A stretch of DNA of 18,748 nt from positions 1-18,748 of the forward strand of contig CAZMSM010000044.1 in assembly GCA_964568955.1 (NCBI GenBank). The letters run 5' to 3'. Positions 7,690 to 15,638 of this stretch are shown here, piece after piece. The notes under the pieces were generated by a model. It worked only from the letters and a program-made list of their open reading frames with translations, was not told the DNA's origin and ran no database searches. The translations under genes and the position numbers were made by a program. The DNA is from UBA1447 sp964568955. Its GTDB lineage: Bacteria > Bacillota > Clostridia > Oscillospirales > Acutalibacteraceae. How positions within the stretch are numbered: position 1 is the first letter of the stretch; every line of letters starts with the position of its first letter.

Positions 7690-7896
7690 TTACAGAACAT
7701 CGTAACCCTGATCTTCAATCGCATTTTTAATATCATTTAGGCTGACCGCGCCGCTGTCAAAAACCGTTGTAACGGTTTCCCCCGCCAAGTCCACTGTAAC
7801 ACTCTCCACACCGAGCAGGGCACCAACTGCAGTTTTCACAGCATTTTCACAGTGTGAACAAGACATTCCTTCCACTTTCAAAACCTGTTTTTCCAT
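7690..7896 (-). CDS. copZ: Copper chaperone CopZ (heavy-metal-associated domain protein)
   Basis: This 68-residue protein is a single heavy-metal-associated (HMA) domain. It begins MEKQVLKVEGMSCSHC, where GMSCSHC (10-16) provides the two cysteines that bind Cu(I), and ends with the typical IKNAIEDQGYDVL helix-strand. CopZ proteins carry Cu(I) in the cytoplasm and pass it to the metal-binding domains or membrane entry site of CopA. Length and fold match the family. An AAAGGAG ribosome binding site lies 9 bases before the ATG. The gene follows copA after 38 bases and precedes the strong inverted repeat, so it is probably the last gene of the transcript. Mercury or other soft-metal binding is possible in principle, but the partner ATPase is of the copper type. 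Confidence 0.93.
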   Translation of the reverse strand: MEKQVLKVEGMSCSHCENAVKTAVGALLGVESVTVDLAGETVTTVFDSGAVSLNDIKNAIEDQGYDVL

Positions 7897-7934
7897 TTAA
7901 TTTTCTCCTTTCAACCTCATTGACTATACTTTCT

Positions 7935-10433
7935 TTATTGATACGGCTTGAACCTTTTCAGCCGTAAAGCGTTCGTTAGAACCGACACGGAGCTCAGCGA
8001 CATCGCCGCGGCGGCGAACATTGGGTTGAGTAGTGGCCCGCCAAAAACAAACAAGAGCCCCGCCGCAAGTGGGATACCCGCCGTATTGTAACCAAAAGCC
8101 CAAAACAGGTTTTGCCTGATGTTGCGAATGGTGCTTTTACTCAGGTGAATAGCCGTCGCCACATCCATCAAATCACTTTTCATCAAGACAACATCCGCCG
8201 ATTCAATCGCTACATCTGTGCCCGAGCCGATAGCAATTCCGACATCCGCTTGCACGAGAGCCGGTGCGTCATTGATGCCATCCCCTACCATCGCGACTAT
8301 TTTACCAAGGGCTTGCAGTTTTTTAACTTCATTGGATTTTTCATGCGGCAGCACTTCTGCCAAAACACGGTCAATGCCCACTTGTTTGGCTATTGCTTGC
8401 GCAGTTGCGTGATTATCGCCGGTTATCATGGCAATCTCCAACCCCATGGAACGGAGCTTTTCAATTGCTTTCAAGCTACTTGCCTTCACCACATCGGCCA
8501 CGGCAATGATACCGGCTATTTTCTTATCCACCGCGACATACATGGGTGTTTTCCCCTCGTTTGCAAGTAAATCCGATTTTCCGGTAAGAATGTCGAGGGA
8601 TATTCCTCTTTCATCCATAAGTTTCTTGTTGCCGATAAGCACCATTTTGTCGTCTATTGTTACCTCAATACCAAACCCCGGTATTGCTTGAAAACGACCC
8701 GGCCTGATAAGACCGATGTTCTGTTCTTCGGCGTGCTTTACAATGGCCTCGCCCAAGGGGTGTTCCGAGCCTTTTTCCGCAGATGCCGCGAGCTGCAAAA
8801 GTCGTTCTTGTGCCATATCCGAAGCGGTTATGATGTCCGTCACCTCAGGTTTGCCTTCGGTGATGGTCCCCGTTTTGTCAAAAACGATAGTGTCAATTTT
8901 ATGGGTGGTTTCCAGCGTTTCGCCGCCTTTGAATAATATCCCCAACTCCGCGCCTTTGCTCGTCCCCACCATAATAGCTGTTGGCGTGGCAAGCCCCAGC
9001 GCGCAAGGGCAAGCAATGACCAGTACCGAAATAAAAATGGTCAACGAAAATTCGAGCGTTTGCCCGGAAATGAGCCAAGCGAAAAAGGCGACAGTGGCAA
9101 TAGCAAAAACAATCGGTACAAAATAGCCGGAAACGATGTCCGCCATCCTGGCAATGGGCGCTTTTGTGCCTTGTGCCTGCTCAACAAGCTTGATGATTTG
9201 TGCAAGCGCCGTATCCCCACCGACCTTTGTGGCCTTGAATTGTATGACACCGTTTTTATTGATGCCGGCAGCAAAAACTTTGTCCCCCGCCTGCTTATCC
9301 ACCGGAATACTTTCGCCCGTGAGCATGGATTCATCCATTGTCGTATGCCCTTCCAAAACCACACCGTCCACCGGAACCTTTTCACCGGGTTTTACCAAGA
9401 CAACATCGTCGATTTCTACCTCATCAATAGGCACCTCGACTTCTTGAGCGTTTTGTATAACAACAGCCGTTTTTGGGGCAAGCCCCATGAGTTTTTTAAT
9501 GGCTTCAGAGGTTCTGCCTTTTGAAACGGCCTCCAAGGATTTACCCAGCAATATCAAGGTAATAATGACCCCGGCGCTTTCAAAATACAAGCCCTCAACC
9601 GCTTCCATAGCGACGTCCATGTTGCCGGTTATGATGCGATAGGTAGAGTACAAGCTGAATAAAATTGCCGCAGTTGTACCAATGGCAATGAGCGAGTCCA
9701 TATTTGGTGAGCGCTGTAAAATAGCTTTATAGCCGACGGTGTAGAAGCGGCGCCCGGCAATAATAATTGGCGTGACCAAGACAATTTGAGCCAAAGCAAA
9801 TGCCAAAGGATTTTGCATCGGCTCAAGAAAATTCGGTATGGTAAAACTCAACCAGCTGACCATGGAACCCATAGCCAAATAAAGCAGCGGCACGGCGAAA
9901 ACGGCGGAAATTATAAATTTGCGCCATAAGGTGTTTACTTCTTTTTCTTTCCTGAGTTTGTCCTCGTCAACAGCGTTTTCCCGCTCAGCATCGAGCGCCT
10001 TATAACCCAGTTTTTCAATTGTTTGTTTGATGGCGGAAAGCTTGACCGTTTTGCGGTCATAGTCCACCGTTGCCTTTTCCGTCGCTAAATTAACCGTAAC
10101 CTTTGTAACACCATGCATTTTAGCGAGCATTTTCTCAATCCGCGCCGAGCACGCCGCACAAGTCATGCCATCAATGGGGATAACAACGCTTGTGTTCTGG
10201 GTCTTGGCTTGTTCCACAACGCCGAAGCCGATTTTTTCAATAGCTTCTTGAATCGTCGCGGGGGATGCTTTGTCCTCATCATAGGCCACGGTTAGCTTTT
10301 CGGTCGCGGTATTGACCGATGCATGTGAAACACCGTCAAGCTTACCCACTACTTTTTCAATCCGCATCGCACAGGCGGCACAGGTCATACCGGTTATTTC
10401 GATGGTTTTGTTCTTAACAGGTTTTTCCGTCAT
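7935..10433 (-). CDS. copA: Cu(I)-translocating P1B-type ATPase CopA with two metal-binding domains
   Basis: This 832-residue membrane pump exports Cu(I) (possibly Ag(I)) at the cost of ATP. Two N-terminal HMA domains carry GMTCAAC at 15-21 and 89-95. Membrane segments start at about 172. The actuator domain has TGES (372-375), the transport site CPC is at 475-477, and the phosphorylated aspartate is Asp519 in DKTGT. The nucleotide domain has the P1B hallmark SEHPLGEA (566-573) and GDGIND (717-722). The final helices contain YN (782-783) and MSLSSVSV, which mark Cu(I)-specific P1B-1 pumps. An AAGGAGG ribosome binding site overlaps the aroQ stop codon and lies 9 bases before the ATG, so copA is almost certainly co-transcribed with the aromatic genes. 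No CsoR, CopY or other copper sensor gene, and no clear copper operator, is visible between aroQ and copA. Confidence 0.96.
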   Translation of the reverse strand: MTEKPVKNKTIEITGMTCAACAMRIEKVVGKLDGVSHASVNTATEKLTVAYDEDKASPATIQEAIEKIGFGVVEQAKTQNTSVVIPIDGMTCAACSARIEKMLAKMHGVTKVTVNLATEKATVDYDRKTVKLSAIKQTIEKLGYKALDAERENAVDEDKLRKEKEVNTLWRKFIISAVFAVPLLYLAMGSMVSWLSFTIPNFLEPMQNPLAFALAQIVLVTPIIIAGRRFYTVGYKAILQRSPNMDSLIAIGTTAAILFSLYSTYRIITGNMDVAMEAVEGLYFESAGVIITLILLGKSLEAVSKGRTSEAIKKLMGLAPKTAVVIQNAQEVEVPIDEVEIDDVVLVKPGEKVPVDGVVLEGHTTMDESMLTGESIPVDKQAGDKVFAAGINKNGVIQFKATKVGGDTALAQIIKLVEQAQGTKAPIARMADIVSGYFVPIVFAIATVAFFAWLISGQTLEFSLTIFISVLVIACPCALGLATPTAIMVGTSKGAELGILFKGGETLETTHKIDTIVFDKTGTITEGKPEVTDIITASDMAQERLLQLAASAEKGSEHPLGEAIVKHAEEQNIGLIRPGRFQAIPGFGIEVTIDDKMVLIGNKKLMDERGISLDILTGKSDLLANEGKTPMYVAVDKKIAGIIAVADVVKASSLKAIEKLRSMGLEIAMITGDNHATAQAIAKQVGIDRVLAEVLPHEKSNEVKKLQALGKIVAMVGDGINDAPALVQADVGIAIGSGTDVAIESADVVLMKSDLMDVATAIHLSKSTIRNIRQNLFWAFGYNTAGIPLAAGLLFVFGGPLLNPMFAAAAMSLSSVSVLTNALRLKRFKPYQ

Positions 10434-10447
10434 ATCGTCGCGCCTCC

Positions 10448-10876
10448 TTAAATATACTGCTTTAAAAACAGTAGGGCTTGTTTGTAGCCTTCAAATCCCA
10501 ACCCCATAAAAGTTTGAACGGCCGCCATGCTTACATAGGACAACCGCCGAAAGGCCTCGCGCTTACTAATATCGGACAAATGCACTTCGACCGTCGGAAT
10601 TGAAACGGCTTTCAAGGCATCCAAAATCGCAATACTTGTATGCGTATAAGCGGCGGGGTTGATGACAATTCCGTCAAATTTGCCCACTGCTTGCTGGATA
10701 GTATCTACAATAGCGCCTTCGTGATTGGACTGAAAAAACTCGACTTCTATGTCGTGTTCTGCGCAAACATTTTTGATAAATTCCAACAGTTCCGCATAGG
10801 TGCCGGCACCATAAATATTTTTTTCCCTCATGCCAAGCATATTGATGTTTGGGCCGTTGATGACAAGTACGTGCAT
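10448..10876 (-). CDS. aroQ: 3-dehydroquinate dehydratase, type II
   Basis: AroQ removes water from 3-dehydroquinate to give 3-dehydroshikimate, step three of the shikimate pathway. From the ATG at 10876 the protein has 142 residues, normal for the small dodecameric type II enzyme. Visible residues are GPNINMLG (8-15), Arg17, the catalytic Tyr22 in NIYG, FQSNHEG (48-54), INPAAYTHTS (72-81) with Asn73 and His79, and EVHLSD with His99 and Ser101. The common LSN-x-H segment reads LSDIS here, but the listed catalytic residues are kept. A GTG at 10882 in the same frame directly follows the aroEK stop, but AGGA is then only 4 bases away. The ATG has it at 10 bases, so I prefer the ATG. The gene is 6 bases after aroEK, and its stop codon lies within the copA ribosome binding site. 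Confidence 0.95.
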   Translation of the reverse strand: MHVLVINGPNINMLGMREKNIYGAGTYAELLEFIKNVCAEHDIEVEFFQSNHEGAIVDTIQQAVGKFDGIVINPAAYTHTSIAILDALKAVSIPTVEVHLSDISKREAFRRLSYVSMAAVQTFMGLGFEGYKQALLFLKQYI

Positions 10877-10882
10877 AAACAC

Positions 10883-12142
10883 TCAGTCCTTTCGCAGGTT
10901 TGCAAAACTTATTTCAAGAAAGCTGCGCCATATCTCTTGCGCGGCAAGCTCGGGGGTGCCATCGTTCTTGATTATTATATCACAGTTTTCGGTATAAATC
11001 GGCAGTCGTTTTTTGAGCATCGCTTCAAGCCCTTGCAGATCGGCTGACAGCGGGCGGCCGTTTAAGGCGAGTTTTTCTACATCCCTTTGGATGAAAACCA
11101 TAAAACCGTTTTGCTTGAGGTTCAGACGATTTTCCTGCCTTAAAACAGCCCCGCCACCCGTGGCAATAATCAACCCTTTTTCTTTCCCGACACTTTCGAC
11201 AGCCACCGCTTCAAGATTCCTGAAATAGTCTTCGCCGTACCGTCGGAACAGTTCCGACGTTTTTGTTTTGGCTTCACGCTCGATGAACGCATCCGTATCC
11301 GTAAACACTTTGCCTGTAAGCGCGGCCAATGCCTTGCCAACGGTTGTTTTCCCACTGCCCGGCATACCGATAAGCACAATATTGACGCAAGTCAGCGTGA
11401 GTTCGTCGACAATTTCATCAATGATTTTTTTAGGGACAATTTCTTTGCCGAAGAATAAATCCGCAGACCGTTTGGCCTGAGCGGCCAGCATCGAAAGCCC
11501 GTTGGCAAAAGGAATACCAAGGCGTTTTGCATCGAGCAAAAGTCTTGTAAAAAGCGGATTGTATATTACATCCAAAACGCCGCAGCAGTGTGGGAATTTT
11601 TCAAGCGCCACGGGGTTGGCCGCCGTGTCCGGGTACATGCCAACGGGGGTTGCGTTAATAATAATCTGTGCGTCCCCGTACAGGTCATACACATTGCTGT
11701 AATTCACCTTGCCGCCGCGCGTGACAACCGTCACCCTCGCCGCACCGGCATCCCGGGCCACGGCCTGTACCGTAATACCCGTCCCACCGCTGCCGAGCAC
11801 CAGCACTCTTTTATCCTCGAGGGATATGCCCGCTTTTTGAGCCATGTAGGCAAAGCCATAATAGTCGGTGTTGTCCCCATGAAGTGCCCCGTCTTTACCC
11901 ACTGTTATGGTATTGACGCTACCGAGCCTTTGGGCCGTTTGTGAGAGTGTGTCGCAAAAGGGGATAACCGCCTTCTTGTACGGAATCGTGACATTGATCC
12001 CCCTAAAGTCCCTTTGGGCAAAAAATGCCGGTAGAGCATCCGGGGCAATGTTCTTGATTTCATACGCATAGTCCCCGATGAAAGCGTGAATTTGTTTGGA
12101 GTAACTGTGGGAAAGTTTTTCCCCTATCAGACCGTAATCCAT
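10883..12142 (-). CDS. aroE-aroK: Bifunctional shikimate dehydrogenase-shikimate kinase (AroE-AroK fusion)
   Basis: The 419-residue protein joins two normally separate enzymes. Residues 1 to about 245 are shikimate dehydrogenase, which reduces 3-dehydroshikimate with NADPH. It shows the shikimate-binding SHSYS (11-15), NVTIPYK with catalytic Lys56, NTD with Asp93, the nucleotide loop GSGGTG (117-122) and NATPVGM (163-169). Residues about 253-419 are shikimate kinase, which phosphorylates shikimate at O3. It shows the Walker A loop GMPGSGKTT (259-267), DTD (282-284), YFRNLEA (Arg308), TGGG (328-331), the lid NGRPL (Arg363) and KKRLPIY. Each half is full length and all motifs are intact, with no stop or frameshift at the join. 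It lies 18 bases after pheA with only a weak ribosome binding site (AGAAG), so coupling to upstream translation is possible. Fusion would link two consecutive steps. Confidence 0.95.
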   Translation of the reverse strand: MDYGLIGEKLSHSYSKQIHAFIGDYAYEIKNIAPDALPAFFAQRDFRGINVTIPYKKAVIPFCDTLSQTAQRLGSVNTITVGKDGALHGDNTDYYGFAYMAQKAGISLEDKRVLVLGSGGTGITVQAVARDAGAARVTVVTRGGKVNYSNVYDLYGDAQIIINATPVGMYPDTAANPVALEKFPHCCGVLDVIYNPLFTRLLLDAKRLGIPFANGLSMLAAQAKRSADLFFGKEIVPKKIIDEIVDELTLTCVNIVLIGMPGSGKTTVGKALAALTGKVFTDTDAFIEREAKTKTSELFRRYGEDYFRNLEAVAVESVGKEKGLIIATGGGAVLRQENRLNLKQNGFMVFIQRDVEKLALNGRPLSADLQGLEAMLKKRLPIYTENCDIIIKNDGTPELAAQEIWRSFLEISFANLRKD

Positions 12143-12160
12143 TCTTCTGCCCGCTTCTTT

Positions 12161-13300
12161 CTATATTTCGGAATAGTTGCCCAAAAAGTCAAACTGCTCT
12201 GTTCCCGCGGCAATTTCGCAAATAAGGTTCATCACCGGTTCCGAAACGACACTGGCATCGATATCAAAGTAGAACATGAACTCAAAGTCCTTGTCCGGCA
12301 CGGGGCGGCTTTCGAGCTTTGTCAAGTTGAGCCCCAAAACGGAAAATTTGGAAATCATTTCATACAGCGAGCCCGGCCTGTGCGAAACGGATAGCATCAA
12401 ACTGATTTTGTTGGCTCCCGGGTAAATTTCCAGCTTTTTGGATATACAGATAAAGCGGGTATAGTTGTTGGTGTTGTTTTGAACATCGACACCCAAGGCG
12501 GCAAGCCCATACAGTTCGGCACAGTTGTGGGATGAAAGCGCCGCAACATCACTACGCTGGGACTGTGCCACCATCTGGGCAGCAACGGCCGTGTTTTCAA
12601 CCACGGTGACCTTCACGCCCTTTAAGCTATCCAAAAATTTGCTGCACTGGGCGATGGCCTGTTCGTGGGAGAAAATCTCTTTTATATCGGCTACTTTGCA
12701 GCCGGGCTTGGCAAGCAGGGAGTGGTCGATTTTTAGTTTTAACCCTTTTACGATGTGGAAGTTATGCTGCTTCATAAGGTCATACACTTGCGTGACCGAT
12801 CCGTGAGAGCTGTTTTCAATGGGTAAAATGCCGTAACGGCTAAGCCCCGTTTCCACCGCGCGAAAGACCCCTTCAAAAGTGTTGAAGTACATAATGTTGG
12901 GTAGCGAAAACAGTTTGTCCGCAGCGATTTGTGAATACGCCCCCTCCACCCCTTGGCAAGCAACAACAGCCTTTGTGGGGAAAAGCTTCGGTGTTTCGTC
13001 AAGTGCTTTTTTGATTTCGTAGGCCAGGGGGCTATCCTTAGCCATCAAGGCGTTTTGATAGGAACGGCTCAAACTAAAAAGAGTGAGAAAAAGGGTTTTG
13101 ATGTAGACTTCCAATTCCGGGTCAGCCCCTGCCGTCACCCTTGTGAGAATTTCCCTCTCCCTACTCTTGTCCAGCACCATGAGTTTATTGTCCCTTTTAT
13201 ATTGGGATATTAGTTGGGAAATTTCCATTCGCGTGTTAAAAATTCGGGTCAGCTCGTCGTCAATTTTATCAATCTGCGCTCTCAAGGTTTCAATATCCAT
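12161..13300 (-). CDS. pheA: Bifunctional chorismate mutase / prephenate dehydratase (P-protein)
   Basis: This enzyme turns chorismate into prephenate and then phenylpyruvate, the phenylalanine precursor. The 379-residue protein starts with an all-helical AroQ-type chorismate mutase domain (1-85) with Arg7, Arg24, Lys35, Asp44 and Glu48 spaced as in the E. coli P-protein. The prephenate dehydratase domain (about 110-288) has GVEGAYSQ (117-124), GILPIENSSHGSV (157-169) and the catalytic TRF (281-283). A C-terminal ACT domain (about 298-375) has RPGSLYEM and ESRP (330-333), the usual phenylalanine-binding signatures, so feedback inhibition by phenylalanine is expected. I chose the ATG at 13300. 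AAAGGAG lies 9 bases upstream inside the last aroC codons, and the protein then begins MDIETLRAQIDKID as expected. The frame is open 63 bases further upstream, but that part is unlike the family. Its ATG is one base after the aroC stop. Confidence 0.96.
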   Translation of the reverse strand: MDIETLRAQIDKIDDELTRIFNTRMEISQLISQYKRDNKLMVLDKSREREILTRVTAGADPELEVYIKTLFLTLFSLSRSYQNALMAKDSPLAYEIKKALDETPKLFPTKAVVACQGVEGAYSQIAADKLFSLPNIMYFNTFEGVFRAVETGLSRYGILPIENSSHGSVTQVYDLMKQHNFHIVKGLKLKIDHSLLAKPGCKVADIKEIFSHEQAIAQCSKFLDSLKGVKVTVVENTAVAAQMVAQSQRSDVAALSSHNCAELYGLAALGVDVQNNTNNYTRFICISKKLEIYPGANKISLMLSVSHRPGSLYEMISKFSVLGLNLTKLESRPVPDKDFEFMFYFDIDASVVSEPVMNLICEIAAGTEQFDFLGNYSEI

Positions 13301-13301
13301 T

Positions 13302-14387
13302 TTATTTAACTCCTTTTTTAAATATGTCAAGTAAAACGATGGCAGCAACCGCCTCCACGGCAATCACTGCTCTGGGGACAATACAAGGGTCATGCCGACC
13401 TTTGATTTTTAAGGTGCTGTTTGTTCTTTCCACCAAATTCACGGAATCCTGCTCTAAACCGATGGATGCTGTTGGTTTAAAAGCCACGCGGAACAGTACA
13501 GGCATGCCCGTGCTGATGCCACCCAAAATTCCGCCATGATTGTTCGTGCGTGTTTTTATCTTGTCCTGTGCAAAATAGTACGCATCATTGTGCTCGGATC
13601 CCCGCATTTTGGCAGCGGCAAAACCGGCACCGAACTCAATCCCTCTCACGGCGGGAATGCCGAAAATAGCCGCGGCCAGCCGATTCTCCACCCCATCAAA
13701 CATGGGCTCGCCAAGCCCTACAGGCACACCCACGGCACAGCATTCCACTAGGCCGCCGACGGAATCCTGCTTTTGGGCGGCCGCCTCAATTTGAGCAATC
13801 ATCAACAAGCCGGCCTCATCATCCAAAACAGGGAAAGCTTTTTTAGCGATGCTATCTAACTGCTCTGCGCTTACACAAACGGGGTCGAAAAGTTTGTCCT
13901 GTGCCGTACCCACAGTGGCTATATGCCCACCGACCGTAATACCGCGCCGCGTGAGTATTTGCTTGCAAACAGCACCCGCAAAACACAGGGGGGCCGTCAT
14001 CCTACCGGAAAAGTGGCCACCGCCACGAATATCGTTAAAGCCCTCAAACTTTATATGGGCCGGGTAATCCGCGTGGGAAGGTCTGGGAACATCACGAAGC
14101 CCGCTGTAATCTTTGGAACGAACATCTTTGTTTTCAATCATCGCACAAAGCGGTGCCCCGCAGGTAACACCGTCCAGAAGGCCCGACAAAACAATCGGCT
14201 CGTCTTGTTCCTTCCTTGGGGTCACATAGCCTGTGCTACCCGGCGCGCGCCGGCTCATAAAGAGTCGCACTTGATCCATATCAATGGCTTCCCCCGCGGG
14301 CAAGCCGTCGATTACAACCCCTATGCCCTCGGAGTGTGATTGCCCGAATATAGTAATTTTTATGTCTTGACCAAAATTAGATGACAT
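13302..14387 (-). CDS. aroC: Chorismate synthase
   Basis: AroC makes chorismate from EPSP by a 1,4-elimination that needs reduced FMN, the last step of the shikimate pathway. The 361-residue protein has the family signatures: MSSNFGQDIKITIFGQSHSEG with His18, SRRAPG (45-50), VPRPSHADYP with His105, GGGHFSGRMTAP (122-133), RGIEFGAGF (248-256), TNNHGGILGGISTGMP (281-296) and GRHDPCIVPRA (330-340) with Asp333. I chose the ATG at 14387 because GGGAGGG lies 8 bases upstream and the N-terminus matches the family. A 42-codon open extension upstream only overlaps aroA. The gene overlaps the end of aroA by 11 bases. Its own last codons carry the pheA ribosome binding site, so the three genes are tightly coupled. 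No flavin reductase domain is fused, so FMNH2 must come from elsewhere. Confidence 0.97.
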   Translation of the reverse strand: MSSNFGQDIKITIFGQSHSEGIGVVIDGLPAGEAIDMDQVRLFMSRRAPGSTGYVTPRKEQDEPIVLSGLLDGVTCGAPLCAMIENKDVRSKDYSGLRDVPRPSHADYPAHIKFEGFNDIRGGGHFSGRMTAPLCFAGAVCKQILTRRGITVGGHIATVGTAQDKLFDPVCVSAEQLDSIAKKAFPVLDDEAGLLMIAQIEAAAQKQDSVGGLVECCAVGVPVGLGEPMFDGVENRLAAAIFGIPAVRGIEFGAGFAAAKMRGSEHNDAYYFAQDKIKTRTNNHGGILGGISTGMPVLFRVAFKPTASIGLEQDSVNLVERTNSTLKIKGRHDPCIVPRAVIAVEAVAAIVLLDIFKKGVK

Positions 14388-15636
14388 GTGCAAGCCCTCC
14401 CAGTTTATTATAATCTTCAAAAAAATCAGGGTATGATTTTTCTGTTGCCTCGGCACCTTGGATAACAAGTGTTCGCTTGCAAGCCCCCGCAACCACCGCC
14501 AACGCCATAACAATCCTGTGGTCGTTGTACCCGTGTGTTACACCGCCGCCTAGGTGTTCTTTTCCCCGTATCACAAGCGAATCCTCTCGTTCTTCCACAT
14601 CGGCACCAATGGCATTGAGGCTTTGCGCGATAGCGTGAAGCCGATCACTTTCTTTGAAGCGTACCCGTCGAGCATTTTTTATCACCGAGGTCCCTTTTGC
14701 AAGTGCCATTACAGCCACCACAACAGGCACCAGATCCGGTATTTGTGCCACATCAAGGGTGATGGCCTTGAGTTCCCTGTGGGTGACAAAAGCGGTGCCG
14801 TTTTCAAACTTCGTATCCGCGCCCATTTGTTTTAACACTTCCATCATGCGGCGGTCACACTGCAAGGAATTGAGGTCAAGACCGGCACAGGCAACCTGCC
14901 CGTTTATAGCCCCGGCCGCCAGCCAAAAAGCGGCGTTGGACCAGTCCCCCTCCACCTGCGCGCTACCGGGCGAAATATAGGTTTGCCCACCGGGGATTAC
15001 GAAACGGTCTTTTTCGCAAGCGATTGTAATACCGAATTTTGCAAGCGTGCTAACGGTCATATTGACATAAGCGGATGATTCAAGGGGTGACGTTAACACA
15101 ACTTCACTGTCACTTTTGAGTAGCGGCAAGGCAAAAAGAAGCCCGGATATAAATTGGGAGCTCACGTTGCCCGGCAGTTCATACCTGCCGATTTTTAACC
15201 CACCTGTAACCTGAAACGGCAATTTTTCGCCACTGAAGGCACAGCCGTTGGCTTGCATAGCGTGAATAATGGAATCCAGTGGTCTTTCCGGCAGTCTGCC
15301 GGAACCGGTTATCTTGAACTTATCATAAATCGCCGCGGCAACAGGGAGTAAGAATCGCAAAGTAGAGCCGCTTTCGCCGCAGTCCAAAAAAGGCGTATCA
15401 CTCGTTTTCTGCAAAATCGGGTCGACGGTGAATGTATCGCCAACCGCTTTAATTCCGCAACCCATAGCCCTCAGGCAAGCCATCGTGGCCGCAATATCTC
15501 GGGACATATTTTTAACAGTGATTTTTGTCGGCTCAGTGCTGAGTGCCGCACATATCAGCAGTCGGTGGGCGTCCGATTTTGATTCGACAGCTTGAACAGT
15601 TCCTGTGAGTGCCGCCGGCCTAATGGATATATCCAA
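14377..15636 (-). CDS. aroA: 3-phosphoshikimate 1-carboxyvinyltransferase (EPSP synthase)
   Basis: AroA transfers the enolpyruvyl group of PEP to shikimate-3-phosphate. The 419-residue protein shows the ESKSDAHR segment with Lys20 and Arg25, LDCGESGSTLRFLLP (84-98), GSGRLPERPLDS (111-122), SSQFISGLLFALPLL (159-173), DWSNAAFW (231-238), the catalytic region DLVPVVVAVMALAKG with Asp301, RFKESDR (326-332) and YNDHRIVMA (370-378). The PEP-loop segment reads ESGSTLRF, where the E. coli enzyme has NAGTAMRP, so the loop around the glyphosate-contacting glycine is not E. coli-like. No resistance claim follows from this alone. The start codon is TTG at 15636, with GGAGG 7 bases upstream. It lies 2 bases after the aroB stop, and the ribosome binding site is inside the last aroB codons. 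The 3' end overlaps aroC by 11 bases. Confidence 0.96.
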   Translation of the reverse strand: MDISIRPAALTGTVQAVESKSDAHRLLICAALSTEPTKITVKNMSRDIAATMACLRAMGCGIKAVGDTFTVDPILQKTSDTPFLDCGESGSTLRFLLPVAAAIYDKFKITGSGRLPERPLDSIIHAMQANGCAFSGEKLPFQVTGGLKIGRYELPGNVSSQFISGLLFALPLLKSDSEVVLTSPLESSAYVNMTVSTLAKFGITIACEKDRFVIPGGQTYISPGSAQVEGDWSNAAFWLAAGAINGQVACAGLDLNSLQCDRRMMEVLKQMGADTKFENGTAFVTHRELKAITLDVAQIPDLVPVVVAVMALAKGTSVIKNARRVRFKESDRLHAIAQSLNAIGADVEEREDSLVIRGKEHLGGGVTHGYNDHRIVMALAVVAGACKRTLVIQGAEATEKSYPDFFEDYNKLGGLAHVI

Positions 15637-15638
15637 AT

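Noticed and set aside
8112..8570. A plus-strand open frame antisense to copA, one of several in that gene.
   Set aside because: There is no family signature and copA has every P1B ATPase motif in the opposite strand.
10877..10882. A GTG start for AroQ directly after the AroEK stop.
   Set aside because: The AGGA motif would be only 4 bases away; the ATG two codons later has better spacing. The difference is two residues and remains uncertain.
13301..13363. A 21-codon N-terminal extension of PheA.
   Set aside because: It overlaps aroC, while the ATG at 13300 has AAAGGAG at good spacing and gives the normal chorismate mutase N-terminus.
14388..14513. A 42-codon N-terminal extension of chorismate synthase.
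   Set aside because: The extension overlaps aroA, is unlike the family, and the ATG at 14387 has a strong ribosome binding site and the expected MSSNFGQ start.
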